From: an uncultured Blautia sp.
Lineage (GTDB): Bacteria; Bacillota; Clostridia; Lachnospirales; Lachnospiraceae
Length of the DNA stretch: 47,159 bases
NCBI GenBank assembly: GCA_937893675.1
Contig: CALBGI010000001.1
Location: forward strand, 1-47,159
Direction of reading: 5' to 3'
Part shown: piece by piece, positions 26,559 to 34,835 of the stretch
How the letters are laid out: each line of letters begins with the position of its first letter
How positions within the stretch are numbered: position 1 is the stretch's first letter
Program-made: the position numbers and the translations under genes
Notes under the pieces: model-generated
Database searches by the model: none
The model's input: the letters and a program-made list of their open reading frames with translations, nothing else
Told to the model about the DNA's origin: nothing

Positions 26559-26894
26559 CTAATCTGTCTGTTCTTCACCTTCTGAAATCCACTGCCGTAC
26601 GGTATCCTCTTCCACCTCGACTCCTGCGGCAATCTTTTCCACCGAAAATCCCATTTTTGCAAAGTTCAGGGCAGCTTTTTTGGCCTTTTCCAATCCGCCT
26701 TCGATCAGCCCTTCTGCTTTTCCTTCTGCTTTTCCATCCGCAATTCCATCTTCTCGTCCCATTTCGTAAATTTCCTTACTCACATCACACATTTCACCTG
26801 CACCTCCCTTAAACTGCCTGGCTTTCTCAAGCAACTGCTCTCGCCTCTTTACGATAGCTGAATTCGAAGCACCGGTATCTGCCTGTTTTTTCAT
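26559..26894 (-). CDS. Short protein resembling the C-terminal tail of Rpn-family nucleases
   Basis: 111 aa. The pattern DGIADGKAEGKAEGLIEGG (about residues 53-71), then FAKMGFSVEKIAAGVEVEEDTVRQW, is the repetitive tail and terminal helix typical of Rpn recombination-promoting nuclease/transposase-like proteins. The PD-(D/E)XK nuclease domain is absent. AAGGAGG is correctly spaced before the ATG, and TATAAT lies just above it, so the gene may be expressed rather than a dead fragment. It is either a remnant that kept a start or an independent small protein. Confidence 0.6.
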   Translation of the reverse strand: MKKQADTGASNSAIVKRREQLLEKARQFKGGAGEMCDVSKEIYEMGREDGIADGKAEGKAEGLIEGGLEKAKKAALNFAKMGFSVEKIAAGVEVEEDTVRQWISEGEEQTD

Positions 26895-26989
26895 CGCTGT
26901 TCCTCCTTATATTATATTCTCCTGCTCCTTAACTTTCAAGGCATATCCTACATTCCCATACACCCAGTGTACCACCATTTTTTTCTTTC

Positions 26990-27020
26990 TTTTGTCAAAA
27001 TCTGTCGGCCACTGACAAAA
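26990..27020. repeat. Inverted repeat TTTTGTCA-N15-TGACAAAA
   Basis: Arms 26990-26997 and 27013-27020 are perfectly complementary, in the gap between the short Rpn-like gene and adhE. It could be an operator or a weak stem. It lies about 50 bp upstream of the adhE promoter. Confidence 0.45.
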
Positions 27021-27044
27021 TTCCCACATGTATCCCGTATATTT

Positions 27045-27131
27045 TCGTTAAAATTTTATCAAATTATAATTGACAAATAATTATCAATCTCGTATAATAA
27101 CCTTGTCAGATGATTGATAAAACTTTAACGT
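27045..27131 (+). promoter_or_regulatory. Three Rex-type boxes at the adhE promoter
   Basis: Consensus TTG-N2-AA-N4-TT-N2-CAA. Box A 27045-27062 (TCGTTAA, AATT, TTATCAA) has one mismatch. Box B 27070-27087 (TTGACAAATAATTATCAA) fits fully and overlaps the -35. Box C 27114-27131 (TTGATAA, AACT, TTAACGT) has two mismatches and lies just after the start site. Rex represses adhE in clostridia when NADH is low. Confidence 0.7.
27070..27098 (+). promoter_or_regulatory. Full-consensus promoter of adhE
   Basis: TTGACA (27070-27075), 17 bp, TATAAT (27093-27098): perfect sigma-A consensus, with a Rex-type box on the -35. Confidence 0.85.
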
Positions 27132-27200
27132 TATCTTTTTAACGAGTTTTACTTTTTATCACATAGAAACAGCCAACACACAAAACAGGAGGATATGATT

Positions 27201-29819
27201 ATGGCAAAAACAGAAACTGCAATTCCTGCTATCGTTGACAACGCTGATGCTCTGACAGCCAAGATGGCCGCAATGAAAAAGGCTCAGCAGATTTTTGCAT
27301 CCTACTCCCAGGAACAGGTGGACAAAATCTTCAAGGCTGCTGCCACCGCTGCCGACAAAGCCCGCATCCCGCTGGCAAAAATGGCTGTTGCGGAAACCGG
27401 CATGGGCGTGATGGAAGACAAGGTCATCAAAAATCACTATGCAGCCGAATATATCTACAATGCTTACAAGAACACCAAAACCTGCGGCGTGATCGAGGAA
27501 GACAAAACCTACGGCATCAAAAAAATCGCCGAGCCGATCGGTCTTATTGCCGCAGTCATCCCCACCACCAACCCGACCTCAACCGCAATTTTTAAAACAC
27601 TTCTTGCCCTGAAGACCAGAAACGCTATCATTATCAGCCCGCATCCCCGGGCAAAGGGCTGCACCATCGAAGCGGCAAAGCTGGTTCTTGACGCAGCTGT
27701 GAAAGCAGGCGCGCCGGAAGGAATCATCGGCTGGATCGATGTTCCCAGCCTTGAGCTCACCAACCTGGTTATGAAAGAGGCCGACATCATTCTGGCAACC
27801 GGCGGACCGGGCATGGTAAAGGCTGCCTATTCTTCCGGAAAACCGGCACTTGGCGTAGGCGCAGGAAACACCCCGGTCATCATTGATGATACCGCGGATA
27901 TCCGTCTGGCAGTCAACTCCATCATTCACTCCAAAACCTTTGACAACGGCATGATCTGCGCCTCCGAACAGTCTGTGACTGTTCTGGAAAAGGTTTATCA
28001 GCAGGTAAAAGAGGAGTTTGAATACAGAGGCTGCTATTTCCTGAAAAAGGATGAGCTCGACAAAGTGCGCAAGACCATTCTCATCAACGGAGCCCTAAAC
28101 GCAAAAATCGTAGGTCAGAAGGCCTGCACCATTGCAGAAATGGCCGGCGTCACAGTTCCTGCCGAAACCAAGATCCTCATCGGCGAAGTGGAATCTGTAG
28201 ACATCAGCGAGGAGTTTGCCCATGAAAAACTTTCCCCGGTCCTGGCAATGTACAAGGCAAAAACCTTCGACGAAGCGATACAGAAAGCGGAGCAGCTTGT
28301 AGCAGACGGCGGCTACGGCCACACAGCCTCCCTCTACATCGACACAAGAGAACAGGAAAAAATGGCAACGCACGCAGCAGCTATGAAAACCTGCCGTATT
28401 CTTGTCAACACACCTTCCTCTCACGGCGGGATCGGAGACCTTTATAACTTCAAGCTGGCTCCCTCCCTCACTCTGGGCTGCGGCTCCTGGGGCGGAAACT
28501 CTGTCTCCGAAAACGTTGGCGTAAAGCACCTGATCAACATCAAAACCGTTGCCGAAAGGAGAGAAAATATGCTCTGGATGAGAACGCCGGAAAAGGTTTA
28601 TTTCAAAAAAGGCTGCATGCCGGTCGCTCTGGATGAACTGGGAACCGTCATGGGCAAAAAGCGCTGCTTCATTGTCACCGACTCCTTCCTCTACAAAAAC
28701 GGGTACACCCGAAGCATTGAGCAAAAATTAGACGAAATGGGAATCGTCCATACCTGCTTCTCTGATGTGGAGCCGGATCCTTCCCTCGCCTCTGCAAAAG
28801 CCGGCGCGGCTGCCATGACCGCGTTTGCTCCGGACTGCATTATCGCCCTGGGCGGCGGCTCTGCCATGGACGCAGCCAAGATCATGTGGGTGCTTTACGA
28901 AAATCCGGATGCCGATTTTGAGGACATGTCCATGGACTTTATGGATATCCGAAAGAGAATCTACACCTTCCCCAAAATGGGCAAAAAAGCTTACTTTGTA
29001 GCCATTCCCACCTCTTCCGGAACCGGCTCCGAGGTAACCCCCTTCGCCATCATCACCGACCAGGATACCGGCGTAAAATGGCCCCTGGCAGACTATGAAC
29101 TCATGCCCAACATGGCAATCGTGGACACGGACAATATGATGAGTGCTCCCAAAGGTCTGACCTGCGCCTCCGGTATTGATGTCATGACCCACGCCATTGA
29201 GGCCTATGTTTCCATTATGGCCTCCGACTATACGGACAGTCTCGCGCTGAAAGCGATCAAACTGGTGTTTGACTACCTGCCCCGCGCTTACAGAGACGGC
29301 TCTGACGTGGAAGCAAGAGACCACATGGCAAATGCTTCCTGCATGGCAGGTATGGCTTTTGCCAACGCCTTCCTCGGCGTGAACCACTCTCTGGCGCATA
29401 AGCTGGGTGCATTCCACCACATTCCCCACGGAATCGCCAACGCCCTTGTGCTGACAGATGTGATCCGCTATAACAGCGCGGAGGCTCCCACCAAAATGGG
29501 CACCTTTTCCCAGTATCCCTATCCCCGCGCTCTTGCCCGCTATGCGGAGATCGGCCGTTTCGTAGGGCTGACCGGAAAAGACGACCAAGAGGTTGTGGAT
29601 AAGCTGATCGAGAAGCTGGAACAGCTGAAAAAAGAAATTGAGATCAAACCCACCATTCGTGATTACAACGTGGAGGAAGTATATTTCCTGGAGACTCTGG
29701 ATGAAATGTCCGAGCAGGCCTTCAATGACCAGTGCACCGGGGCCAACCCCAGATACCCGCTGATTTCCGAGCTGAAGGATCTGTATCTGAAAGCTTACTA
29801 CGGAGATAAGAACAACTAA
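27201..29819 (+). CDS. adhE: Bifunctional aldehyde-alcohol dehydrogenase
   Basis: 872 aa from the second ATG at 27201 (AGGAGG 8 nt upstream; an ATG at 27195 is too close to it). The N-terminal CoA-acylating aldehyde dehydrogenase half has nucleophile Cys253 in FDNGMICASEQ. The C-terminal half is an iron alcohol dehydrogenase: GGGSAMDAAK, PTSSGTGSEVTPFA, GIDVMTHAIEAY, and the metal histidines in HSLAHKLGAFHHIPHG. It converts acetyl-CoA to ethanol with two NADH, an electron sink in fermentation, and forms spirosomes in other bacteria. Expression is probably controlled by Rex. Confidence 0.98.
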   Translation: MAKTETAIPAIVDNADALTAKMAAMKKAQQIFASYSQEQVDKIFKAAATAADKARIPLAKMAVAETGMGVMEDKVIKNHYAAEYIYNAYKNTKTCGVIEEDKTYGIKKIAEPIGLIAAVIPTTNPTSTAIFKTLLALKTRNAIIISPHPRAKGCTIEAAKLVLDAAVKAGAPEGIIGWIDVPSLELTNLVMKEADIILATGGPGMVKAAYSSGKPALGVGAGNTPVIIDDTADIRLAVNSIIHSKTFDNGMICASEQSVTVLEKVYQQVKEEFEYRGCYFLKKDELDKVRKTILINGALNAKIVGQKACTIAEMAGVTVPAETKILIGEVESVDISEEFAHEKLSPVLAMYKAKTFDEAIQKAEQLVADGGYGHTASLYIDTREQEKMATHAAAMKTCRILVNTPSSHGGIGDLYNFKLAPSLTLGCGSWGGNSVSENVGVKHLINIKTVAERRENMLWMRTPEKVYFKKGCMPVALDELGTVMGKKRCFIVTDSFLYKNGYTRSIEQKLDEMGIVHTCFSDVEPDPSLASAKAGAAAMTAFAPDCIIALGGGSAMDAAKIMWVLYENPDADFEDMSMDFMDIRKRIYTFPKMGKKAYFVAIPTSSGTGSEVTPFAIITDQDTGVKWPLADYELMPNMAIVDTDNMMSAPKGLTCASGIDVMTHAIEAYVSIMASDYTDSLALKAIKLVFDYLPRAYRDGSDVEARDHMANASCMAGMAFANAFLGVNHSLAHKLGAFHHIPHGIANALVLTDVIRYNSAEAPTKMGTFSQYPYPRALARYAEIGRFVGLTGKDDQEVVDKLIEKLEQLKKEIEIKPTIRDYNVEEVYFLETLDEMSEQAFNDQCTGANPRYPLISELKDLYLKAYYGDKNN

Positions 29820-29836
29820 GAACAGGAGGAACCGTC

Positions 29837-30595
29837 ATGGATCTGAAAAACAAAGAGGTATTGCTCACACGTCCTTACAAGATCGTCTACCGGGACGGAG
29901 ACCGCATTGTAAAGGTTTTCACCAAAGAACACGGAAAGGCAAATGTTTTTAATGAGGCCCTCTGCCAGGCCCGCGTGGAGGAAAGCGGCCTCGCCATCCC
30001 TCCTGTCCTGGAAGTCAGCCAGATTGACGGAGAATGGGCGCTCTCCATCCAGTTTGTGGAGGGCGAGACGCTTCAGTCTCTCATGGAAAAACACCCGGAA
30101 AATATAGAAACCTACATGGAACAGTTTGTGGATCTGCAGCTTTCCATGCACGCAAAAAAAGCGCCCCGGCTTACCCTGCAGAAGGATAAGCTGGCGCGCA
30201 AGATTTCCAGTCTTGGCAGTATTCTGGACGCAACTGTGCGCTATGAGCTTCTGACACGTCTGGATTCCATGCCCAACCATACCAAACTCTGCCATGGGGA
30301 TTTTCATCCGGCCAATGTCATTGTCAAAAAAGACGGCTCCATGGTGATCGTGGACTGGGCACATGCCACGCAGGGAAACGCCAGCACAGATGCGGCAATC
30401 ACCTACCTTCAGTTCGCTCTGAAAGATGAGAAGCTGGCAAAGCTCTACTTAAAGCTGTTCTGTCAGAAAAGCGATACCGCCATGCAGTACGTTCAGAAAT
30501 GGCTGCCCATCGCTGCGGCTGCACAGCTCACCAGAGGCGTGCCGGAGGAAAAAGAATTCCTGCTGCGCTGGACAGACATTATCGATTTTCAGTAA
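29837..30595 (+). CDS. APH-family kinase-like protein in the adhE operon
   Basis: 252 aa, aminoglycoside-phosphotransferase/choline-kinase fold (PF01636). Catalytic loop HGDFHPAN (153-160), Mg site IVDWAHA (171-177, Asp173), N-lobe Lys in RIVKVF. It starts 17 bp after adhE with its own AGGAGG and shares the terminator, so it is in the adhE transcript. The family covers small-molecule kinases (aminoglycoside, choline, homoserine). The context suggests a housekeeping substrate rather than resistance, which is inference. Confidence 0.8.
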   Translation: MDLKNKEVLLTRPYKIVYRDGDRIVKVFTKEHGKANVFNEALCQARVEESGLAIPPVLEVSQIDGEWALSIQFVEGETLQSLMEKHPENIETYMEQFVDLQLSMHAKKAPRLTLQKDKLARKISSLGSILDATVRYELLTRLDSMPNHTKLCHGDFHPANVIVKKDGSMVIVDWAHATQGNASTDAAITYLQFALKDEKLAKLYLKLFCQKSDTAMQYVQKWLPIAAAAQLTRGVPEEKEFLLRWTDIIDFQ

Positions 30596-30626
30596 AATAC
30601 AGCGCCCTGCCGTAAGACTTATGAAA

Positions 30627-30672
30627 AACGCTTCGGAAGCATGGAAAAATCCTGCTGCCGAAGCGCTTTTTT
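30627..30672 (+). terminator. Terminator of the adhE operon
   Basis: CGCTTCGG (30629-30636) pairs with CCGAAGCG (30658-30665), with inner AGCA/TGCT, followed by TTTTTT. Confidence 0.9.
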
Positions 30673-30718
30673 GTCTGTATGAGATTTATAAGCTCAGCCT
30701 GTTCCGTGCACGGCTCTC

Positions 30719-31912
30719 TCACTTCTGCAGCTGATACTCTGCTGCCAGTTTTTTGAACTCCGGCAGAGAATTTACAATGGTGTCATAGGACACACAATAA
30801 GCCAGCCGCACATAGCCCGGGCAGGCAAAGGAGCTTCCCGGCACCATGAGAATGTTATATTTTTTTCCGGCAGCGCAGAATTCCTTTTCATCTGCAACCG
30901 GAGACTTCACAAAGAGATAGAAGGCACCCTGTGGCTTAATACACTCAAAGCCGCACTCTTTCAGCCCCTCATAAAGAGCCAGACGGTTTTTGTCGTAAGC
31001 GGCCACGTCCACTTCCGCGTCCACGCATCTGGCGATCACCTTCTGCATCAGGGAAGGTGCGTTCACACTTCCGTTGATACGGTTTGCAATCGCCGCTGCT
31101 GTGATCAGCTCCTCGCTTCCGTCCGCTTCATCCGGAATCACCAGATAGCCGATCCGCTCTCCCGGCAGGGAAAGAGACTTGCTGTAGGAATATCCCACAA
31201 CGGTATTGGCGTAATATTTTGTGAGATAGGGAACCTCCACGCCATCGTAAGCCAGTTCCCGGTAGGGTTCATCGGAAATGAGATAAATGACGCTTCCGAA
31301 TTCTTTTTGCTTCTTTTCCAGGATTGCCGCCAGATTTTTGATGGTGTCCTCCGAATAAACCACGCCGGTCGGATTGTGCGGCGTATTTACGATCACGGCT
31401 CTTGTATTGGCGGTAATCTTTTCCTCCAGCTCCTTAAGGTTGGGCTGGAAGGTGGCTGTATCCGGAGAAATTTCCACCAGCCTGCCGTCATAGTTTCGCA
31501 CATAGGCGCCATACTCCAGAAAATACGGCGCAAATACAATGACCTCTTCTCCCGGATTGAGAATGGTTTTCAGAATCACGTTAAGGCCGCTGGCCGCGCC
31601 CACCGTCATGATGAGGTTTTTCGCTGCAAAAGCAGTGCCGAACCTGCGGTTTAAGGACTCCGCGATGGTCTGGCGCACATCCTCAAAGCCCGCATTGCTC
31701 ATATATCCGTGAAGCACGGTTGGCTCTTCCTCATTCACCAGTTCAAGAATCGCCTGACGCACACAGTCCGGCGCAGGAACGCTGGGGTTGCCCAGGCTGA
31801 AATCAAATACCTTATCCGCACCGTATTTTGCGCGGAGGCGGTTTCCCTCCTCAAACATCATGCGAATGGCAGAGTTGTTCTGTACAAAAGGTTTCATCTT
31901 TTCTGCAATCAT
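30719..31912 (-). CDS. PLP-dependent class I/II aminotransferase
   Basis: 397 aa fold-type I aminotransferase. Schiff-base Lys245 lies in YSYSKSLSLPGERIGY, with Asn180 in NTPHNPTG and Asp in LISDEPYREL. It belongs to the aspartate/aromatic aminotransferase group. It begins 12 bp after iorB (GAGAGGAG ribosome site), so it is the third gene of iorA-iorB-aminotransferase. The likely job is to make aryl 2-oxoacids from aromatic amino acids for IorAB, or the reverse in biosynthesis. The substrate is inferred from neighbours. Confidence 0.9.
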   Translation of the reverse strand: MIAEKMKPFVQNNSAIRMMFEEGNRLRAKYGADKVFDFSLGNPSVPAPDCVRQAILELVNEEEPTVLHGYMSNAGFEDVRQTIAESLNRRFGTAFAAKNLIMTVGAASGLNVILKTILNPGEEVIVFAPYFLEYGAYVRNYDGRLVEISPDTATFQPNLKELEEKITANTRAVIVNTPHNPTGVVYSEDTIKNLAAILEKKQKEFGSVIYLISDEPYRELAYDGVEVPYLTKYYANTVVGYSYSKSLSLPGERIGYLVIPDEADGSEELITAAAIANRINGSVNAPSLMQKVIARCVDAEVDVAAYDKNRLALYEGLKECGFECIKPQGAFYLFVKSPVADEKEFCAAGKKYNILMVPGSSFACPGYVRLAYCVSYDTIVNSLPEFKKLAAEYQLQK

Positions 31913-31924
31913 AATGTTCTCCTC

Positions 31925-32497
31925 TCAGGCTACTGCGTTCATTCCTACCTTGAGAGCCTTTTTGTTCAGCTCCACAAACTGCGGCTTGATATTCGCCTCC
32001 AGAATCTTATCCCAGTCAATATGCTCCAGACCCATGGCCTTAATGATCGTTCCAAGCAGAATCATATTCGCTGCCTTCTCGTTTCCAAGTTCATCGGCAA
32101 GGCGGGTTGCATCTACAACCTTCGCTTTCACATGCTTCTCTATTTCCCCCAGAACATCTTCCGCATAAACCTCATCCCCGGTGATCACGGACATGGATGG
32201 AATTTCCTCGTTGTTCACCACCAGGGTTCCGTCCTCCTTGAGATAATCCAGGGCGCGCAGAGCTTCCATTTTTTCAAAGGAAACCACAATGTCCGCCTGG
32301 CCTTTTTCGATGACAGGAGACATAACCTTCTCCCCGTAGCGCACCTGGGAGGAAACGCTTCCGCCTCGCTGGGACATGCCGTGGATCTCACTCATTTTTA
32401 CATCGTATCCGGCCTCCATAAGACCGTTTGTCAGAATCTTGCTGGCGAGGATGGTGCCCTGACCGCCCACGCCCACCAATAAAATGCTTTTTGTCAT
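31925..32497 (-). CDS. iorB: Indolepyruvate:ferredoxin oxidoreductase, beta subunit
   Basis: 190 aa. The N-terminal GVGGQGTILASKIL and SQRGGSVSSQVRYG motifs are those of the gamma-type domain of 2-oxoacid:ferredoxin oxidoreductases. It pairs with IorA and starts 3 bp after the iorA stop, which suggests translational coupling. The complex oxidatively decarboxylates aryl pyruvates to aryl-acetyl-CoA, reducing ferredoxin. Confidence 0.93.
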   Translation of the reverse strand: MTKSILLVGVGGQGTILASKILTNGLMEAGYDVKMSEIHGMSQRGGSVSSQVRYGEKVMSPVIEKGQADIVVSFEKMEALRALDYLKEDGTLVVNNEEIPSMSVITGDEVYAEDVLGEIEKHVKAKVVDATRLADELGNEKAANMILLGTIIKAMGLEHIDWDKILEANIKPQFVELNKKALKVGMNAVA

Positions 32498-32500
32498 GGC

Positions 32501-34276
32501 TTAATCCTCCTTCACAATGGCATCCTTGGGGCAGACCTGGGTGCACACATCGCAGCCCACGCACTGTGCCCGGTTGATGCTTACTTTTTTTGTTTCTTTA
32601 TGATAGGACATGGCCGGGCAGCCGGTTTTCAGGCATGCCTTACAGCCGATACATTTCTCCTCATCCACCTTATTCTTCGTGGAAAACAGACCGTCGAACT
32701 CATCCTTATCTGCCTGGGAGAATTTCTTCAGCACACAGGGGTAGCGGGTGATAATGACGGACGGCTCGTCAAGGGCCAGACATTTGTCCAACGTATCATC
32801 AACCTCTTTAAGATTGTTGGGATCGATCACATACACATGCTTCACGCCGATGGCACGCACCACATCTTCAATCTTAATGAGGGTGGTCTCCTCGCCTTTT
32901 GCATTAAAGCCGGTGCCCGGATTCTCCTGATGGCCGGTCATGCCGGTGATCCGGTTGTCCAGAATGATGTTCACCGTGTTGCTGTTGTTGTAAACCGTAT
33001 TGATCAGAGAATTGATTCCTGTATGGAAGAAGGTGGAATCTCCCAGAACCGTCACAACTCTTCTGCTGTTTCCAGTTGCGTTGAAGGCTTTCTGTGCGCC
33101 GTGTCCCAGACTGATGCTGGCTCCCATGCAGACAGTGGAATCCATCGCCGAATAGGGCTTGCCCGCTGCCAGCGTGTAGCAGCCGATATCACCGCTGATC
33201 ATGATGTCCTTGCGCTTGCCAAGGCGATAGAACAGACCTCTGTGGGGACAGCCGGCACAGAAGGTGGGGGCACGATTGATCAGCTTTGCGCGGTCAAACT
33301 CAATGGTCTTCAGACTCTGCCCGGTCACGCATCTGCGGATCACATCCGGCGTCATCTCTCCGTAGGCCGGGAATAAATCCTTGCCCACGCAGGCACAGCC
33401 CTGCTGGCGCACAAACTCCTCAATGTAGGGGTCATTTTCCTCCAGAATATAAACCTGATCCACCCTGGAGCAGAAATCTTTGATCAGATTCTTTGGAAGC
33501 GGATTGGTAAAACCAAGCTTCAGATAAGAAGCGTTTTCGCCGAATACTTCTTTTGCATAATAATAACAAACGCCGGAAGCGATCACACCGACTTTTGTAT
33601 CCCCCATTTCCGCACGGTTAAAGGGGCATTCCTCACTGTAGGCCGCCAGAGCGTTCATGCGCTCCTCCAGCTTTACCCGGAGATTTCTTGCGATGGCTGG
33701 AAGGCATACGTACTTGGACGGATTCTTGCTCCATTCCTTCGCAGGAACGTCCGCGCGTTCGCCCAACTCTACGATGGATTTGGAATGACAGACACGGGTC
33801 GTCATACGGATGATAAAGGGTGTATCGAATTTTTCTCCCAGCTCATAGGCCGCCTTCACCATATCAATGCATTCCTGGCTGTCAGAAGGCTCCAGCATGG
33901 CAATCTTCGCCGCCTTGGCATAGTTGCGGTTGTCCTGCTCGTTCTGGGAGGAATACATGCCCGGCTCATCTGCCGTGATGATCACATTGCCGCCGTTGAC
34001 GCCCATATAGGCCCAGGTAAACATAGGGTCTGCGGCTACATTCATGCCCACATGCTTCATGGAGACCATGCTGCGAAGTCCCGCCACAGACGCACCGATC
34101 GCAGATTCCATGGCAACCTTCTCGTTGGGCGCCCACTCTGCGTAAATTTCTTTGTATGTAGAAAGGTTTTCCAGGATTTCTGTACTGGGGGTTCCCGGAT
34201 AAGCAGAGGCAAATGATACGCCTGCTTCGTACGCCCCTCTGGCGATGGCTTCATCGCCGGTCATCAACTGTTTCAT
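32501..34276 (-). CDS. iorA: Indolepyruvate:ferredoxin oxidoreductase, alpha subunit
   Basis: 591 aa. The N-terminal pyrimidine-binding half (GDEAIARGAYEAGVSFASAYPGTPSTE pattern near residues 7-33) is followed by a TPP/Mg domain (GDIGCYTLA; GDSTFFHTGINSLINTVYN; DNRITGMTGHQENPGTG). Two 4Fe-4S clusters lie at the C terminus (CIGCKACLKTGCP and CVGCDVCTQVCP). Length and order match archaeal and clostridial IorA. It lies upstream of iorB and the aminotransferase, under the operator-covered promoter at 34309-34338. Confidence 0.96.
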   Translation of the reverse strand: MKQLMTGDEAIARGAYEAGVSFASAYPGTPSTEILENLSTYKEIYAEWAPNEKVAMESAIGASVAGLRSMVSMKHVGMNVAADPMFTWAYMGVNGGNVIITADEPGMYSSQNEQDNRNYAKAAKIAMLEPSDSQECIDMVKAAYELGEKFDTPFIIRMTTRVCHSKSIVELGERADVPAKEWSKNPSKYVCLPAIARNLRVKLEERMNALAAYSEECPFNRAEMGDTKVGVIASGVCYYYAKEVFGENASYLKLGFTNPLPKNLIKDFCSRVDQVYILEENDPYIEEFVRQQGCACVGKDLFPAYGEMTPDVIRRCVTGQSLKTIEFDRAKLINRAPTFCAGCPHRGLFYRLGKRKDIMISGDIGCYTLAAGKPYSAMDSTVCMGASISLGHGAQKAFNATGNSRRVVTVLGDSTFFHTGINSLINTVYNNSNTVNIILDNRITGMTGHQENPGTGFNAKGEETTLIKIEDVVRAIGVKHVYVIDPNNLKEVDDTLDKCLALDEPSVIITRYPCVLKKFSQADKDEFDGLFSTKNKVDEEKCIGCKACLKTGCPAMSYHKETKKVSINRAQCVGCDVCTQVCPKDAIVKED

Positions 34277-34308
34277 AAAATACCTCCTCTTGTTTCCGCT
34301 AATATCTT

Positions 34309-34338
34309 ATTTTAGCACGCTAAAGCGCTAAATGTCAA
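34309..34338 (-). promoter_or_regulatory. ior promoter with TTTAGC/GCTAAA operator array
   Basis: On the minus strand: TTGACA (34338-34333), 18 bp, TAAAAT (34314-34309). On the plus strand TTTAGC (34311-34316) and GCTAAA (34319-34324) form a perfect dyad, and a third GCTAAA (34327-34332) follows with the same 8-bp period. Together they fill the whole spacer and touch the -10, so a bound repressor would block polymerase. The regulator is unknown. Confidence 0.65.
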
Positions 34339-34352
34339 TGGGTTTATGCCAA

Positions 34353-34413
34353 AAGAAAAAACCCCCGAAAAAGTCTCCTGCCGTTTTGGCAGAAACTCTT
34401 CCCAGAGGTTTTT
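34353..34413 (-). terminator. Terminator of the ATP synthase operon
   Basis: CTGCC (34378-34382) pairs with GGCAG (34388-34392), extended by imperfect outer pairs. On the minus strand a T-rich run (TTTTTTCTTTT) follows. Confidence 0.75.
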
Positions 34414-34421
34414 CATTCTGC

Positions 34422-34823
34422 TTATTGCTTCACGCTCAGTCGCACCAGCGCTCTCTGAAGCTTGGCTCTCGCCATTTTGTATTCATGGTCTGTGAGACCG
34501 GTCTTTGCAAGCTGTTCTTCCGCCCGCTTCTTTGCTGCGTCCGCCCTTGCCGAGTCAATGTCTTCTTTCCACTCCCAGGTGGTCGCAAGAAGGCTGCACT
34601 CATTGTTTATCATGGAAAGCATTCCGCCAATACAGGCTGCTTCACGTCTCGTTCCGTCTGCAAGCACCACATGCGCTTCGCCCATTCCCAGGGCCGTGCA
34701 AAAATTACAGTGTCCTGCGAGAACAGCCAGATCTCCCGTAATGCTGCGGCAGACGACGCGCTCGGCCTCGCCTTCAAACAGCAGGCCGTCCGGTGTCCCG
34801 ATTCGTAATGGAAATGTCGCCAT
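34422..34823 (-). CDS. atpC: ATP synthase F1 epsilon subunit
   Basis: 133 aa. It opens TFPLRIGTPDGLLFEGEAERVV and has a beta-sandwich (GDLAVLAGHCNF) followed by a two-helix C-terminal region (DSARADAAKKRAEEQL), the regulatory part that can brake ATP hydrolysis. It is the last gene of the operon, 12 bp after atpD, with AAAGGAGG upstream. Confidence 0.95.
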   Translation of the reverse strand: MATFPLRIGTPDGLLFEGEAERVVCRSITGDLAVLAGHCNFCTALGMGEAHVVLADGTRREAACIGGMLSMINNECSLLATTWEWKEDIDSARADAAKKRAEEQLAKTGLTDHEYKMARAKLQRALVRLSVKQ

Positions 34824-34835
34824 AGACAGCCTCCT

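Noticed and set aside
29837..30595. Aminoglycoside resistance gene
   Set aside because: It has only the general APH fold motifs, and it is in the adhE operon; no resistance-specific family signature is visible.
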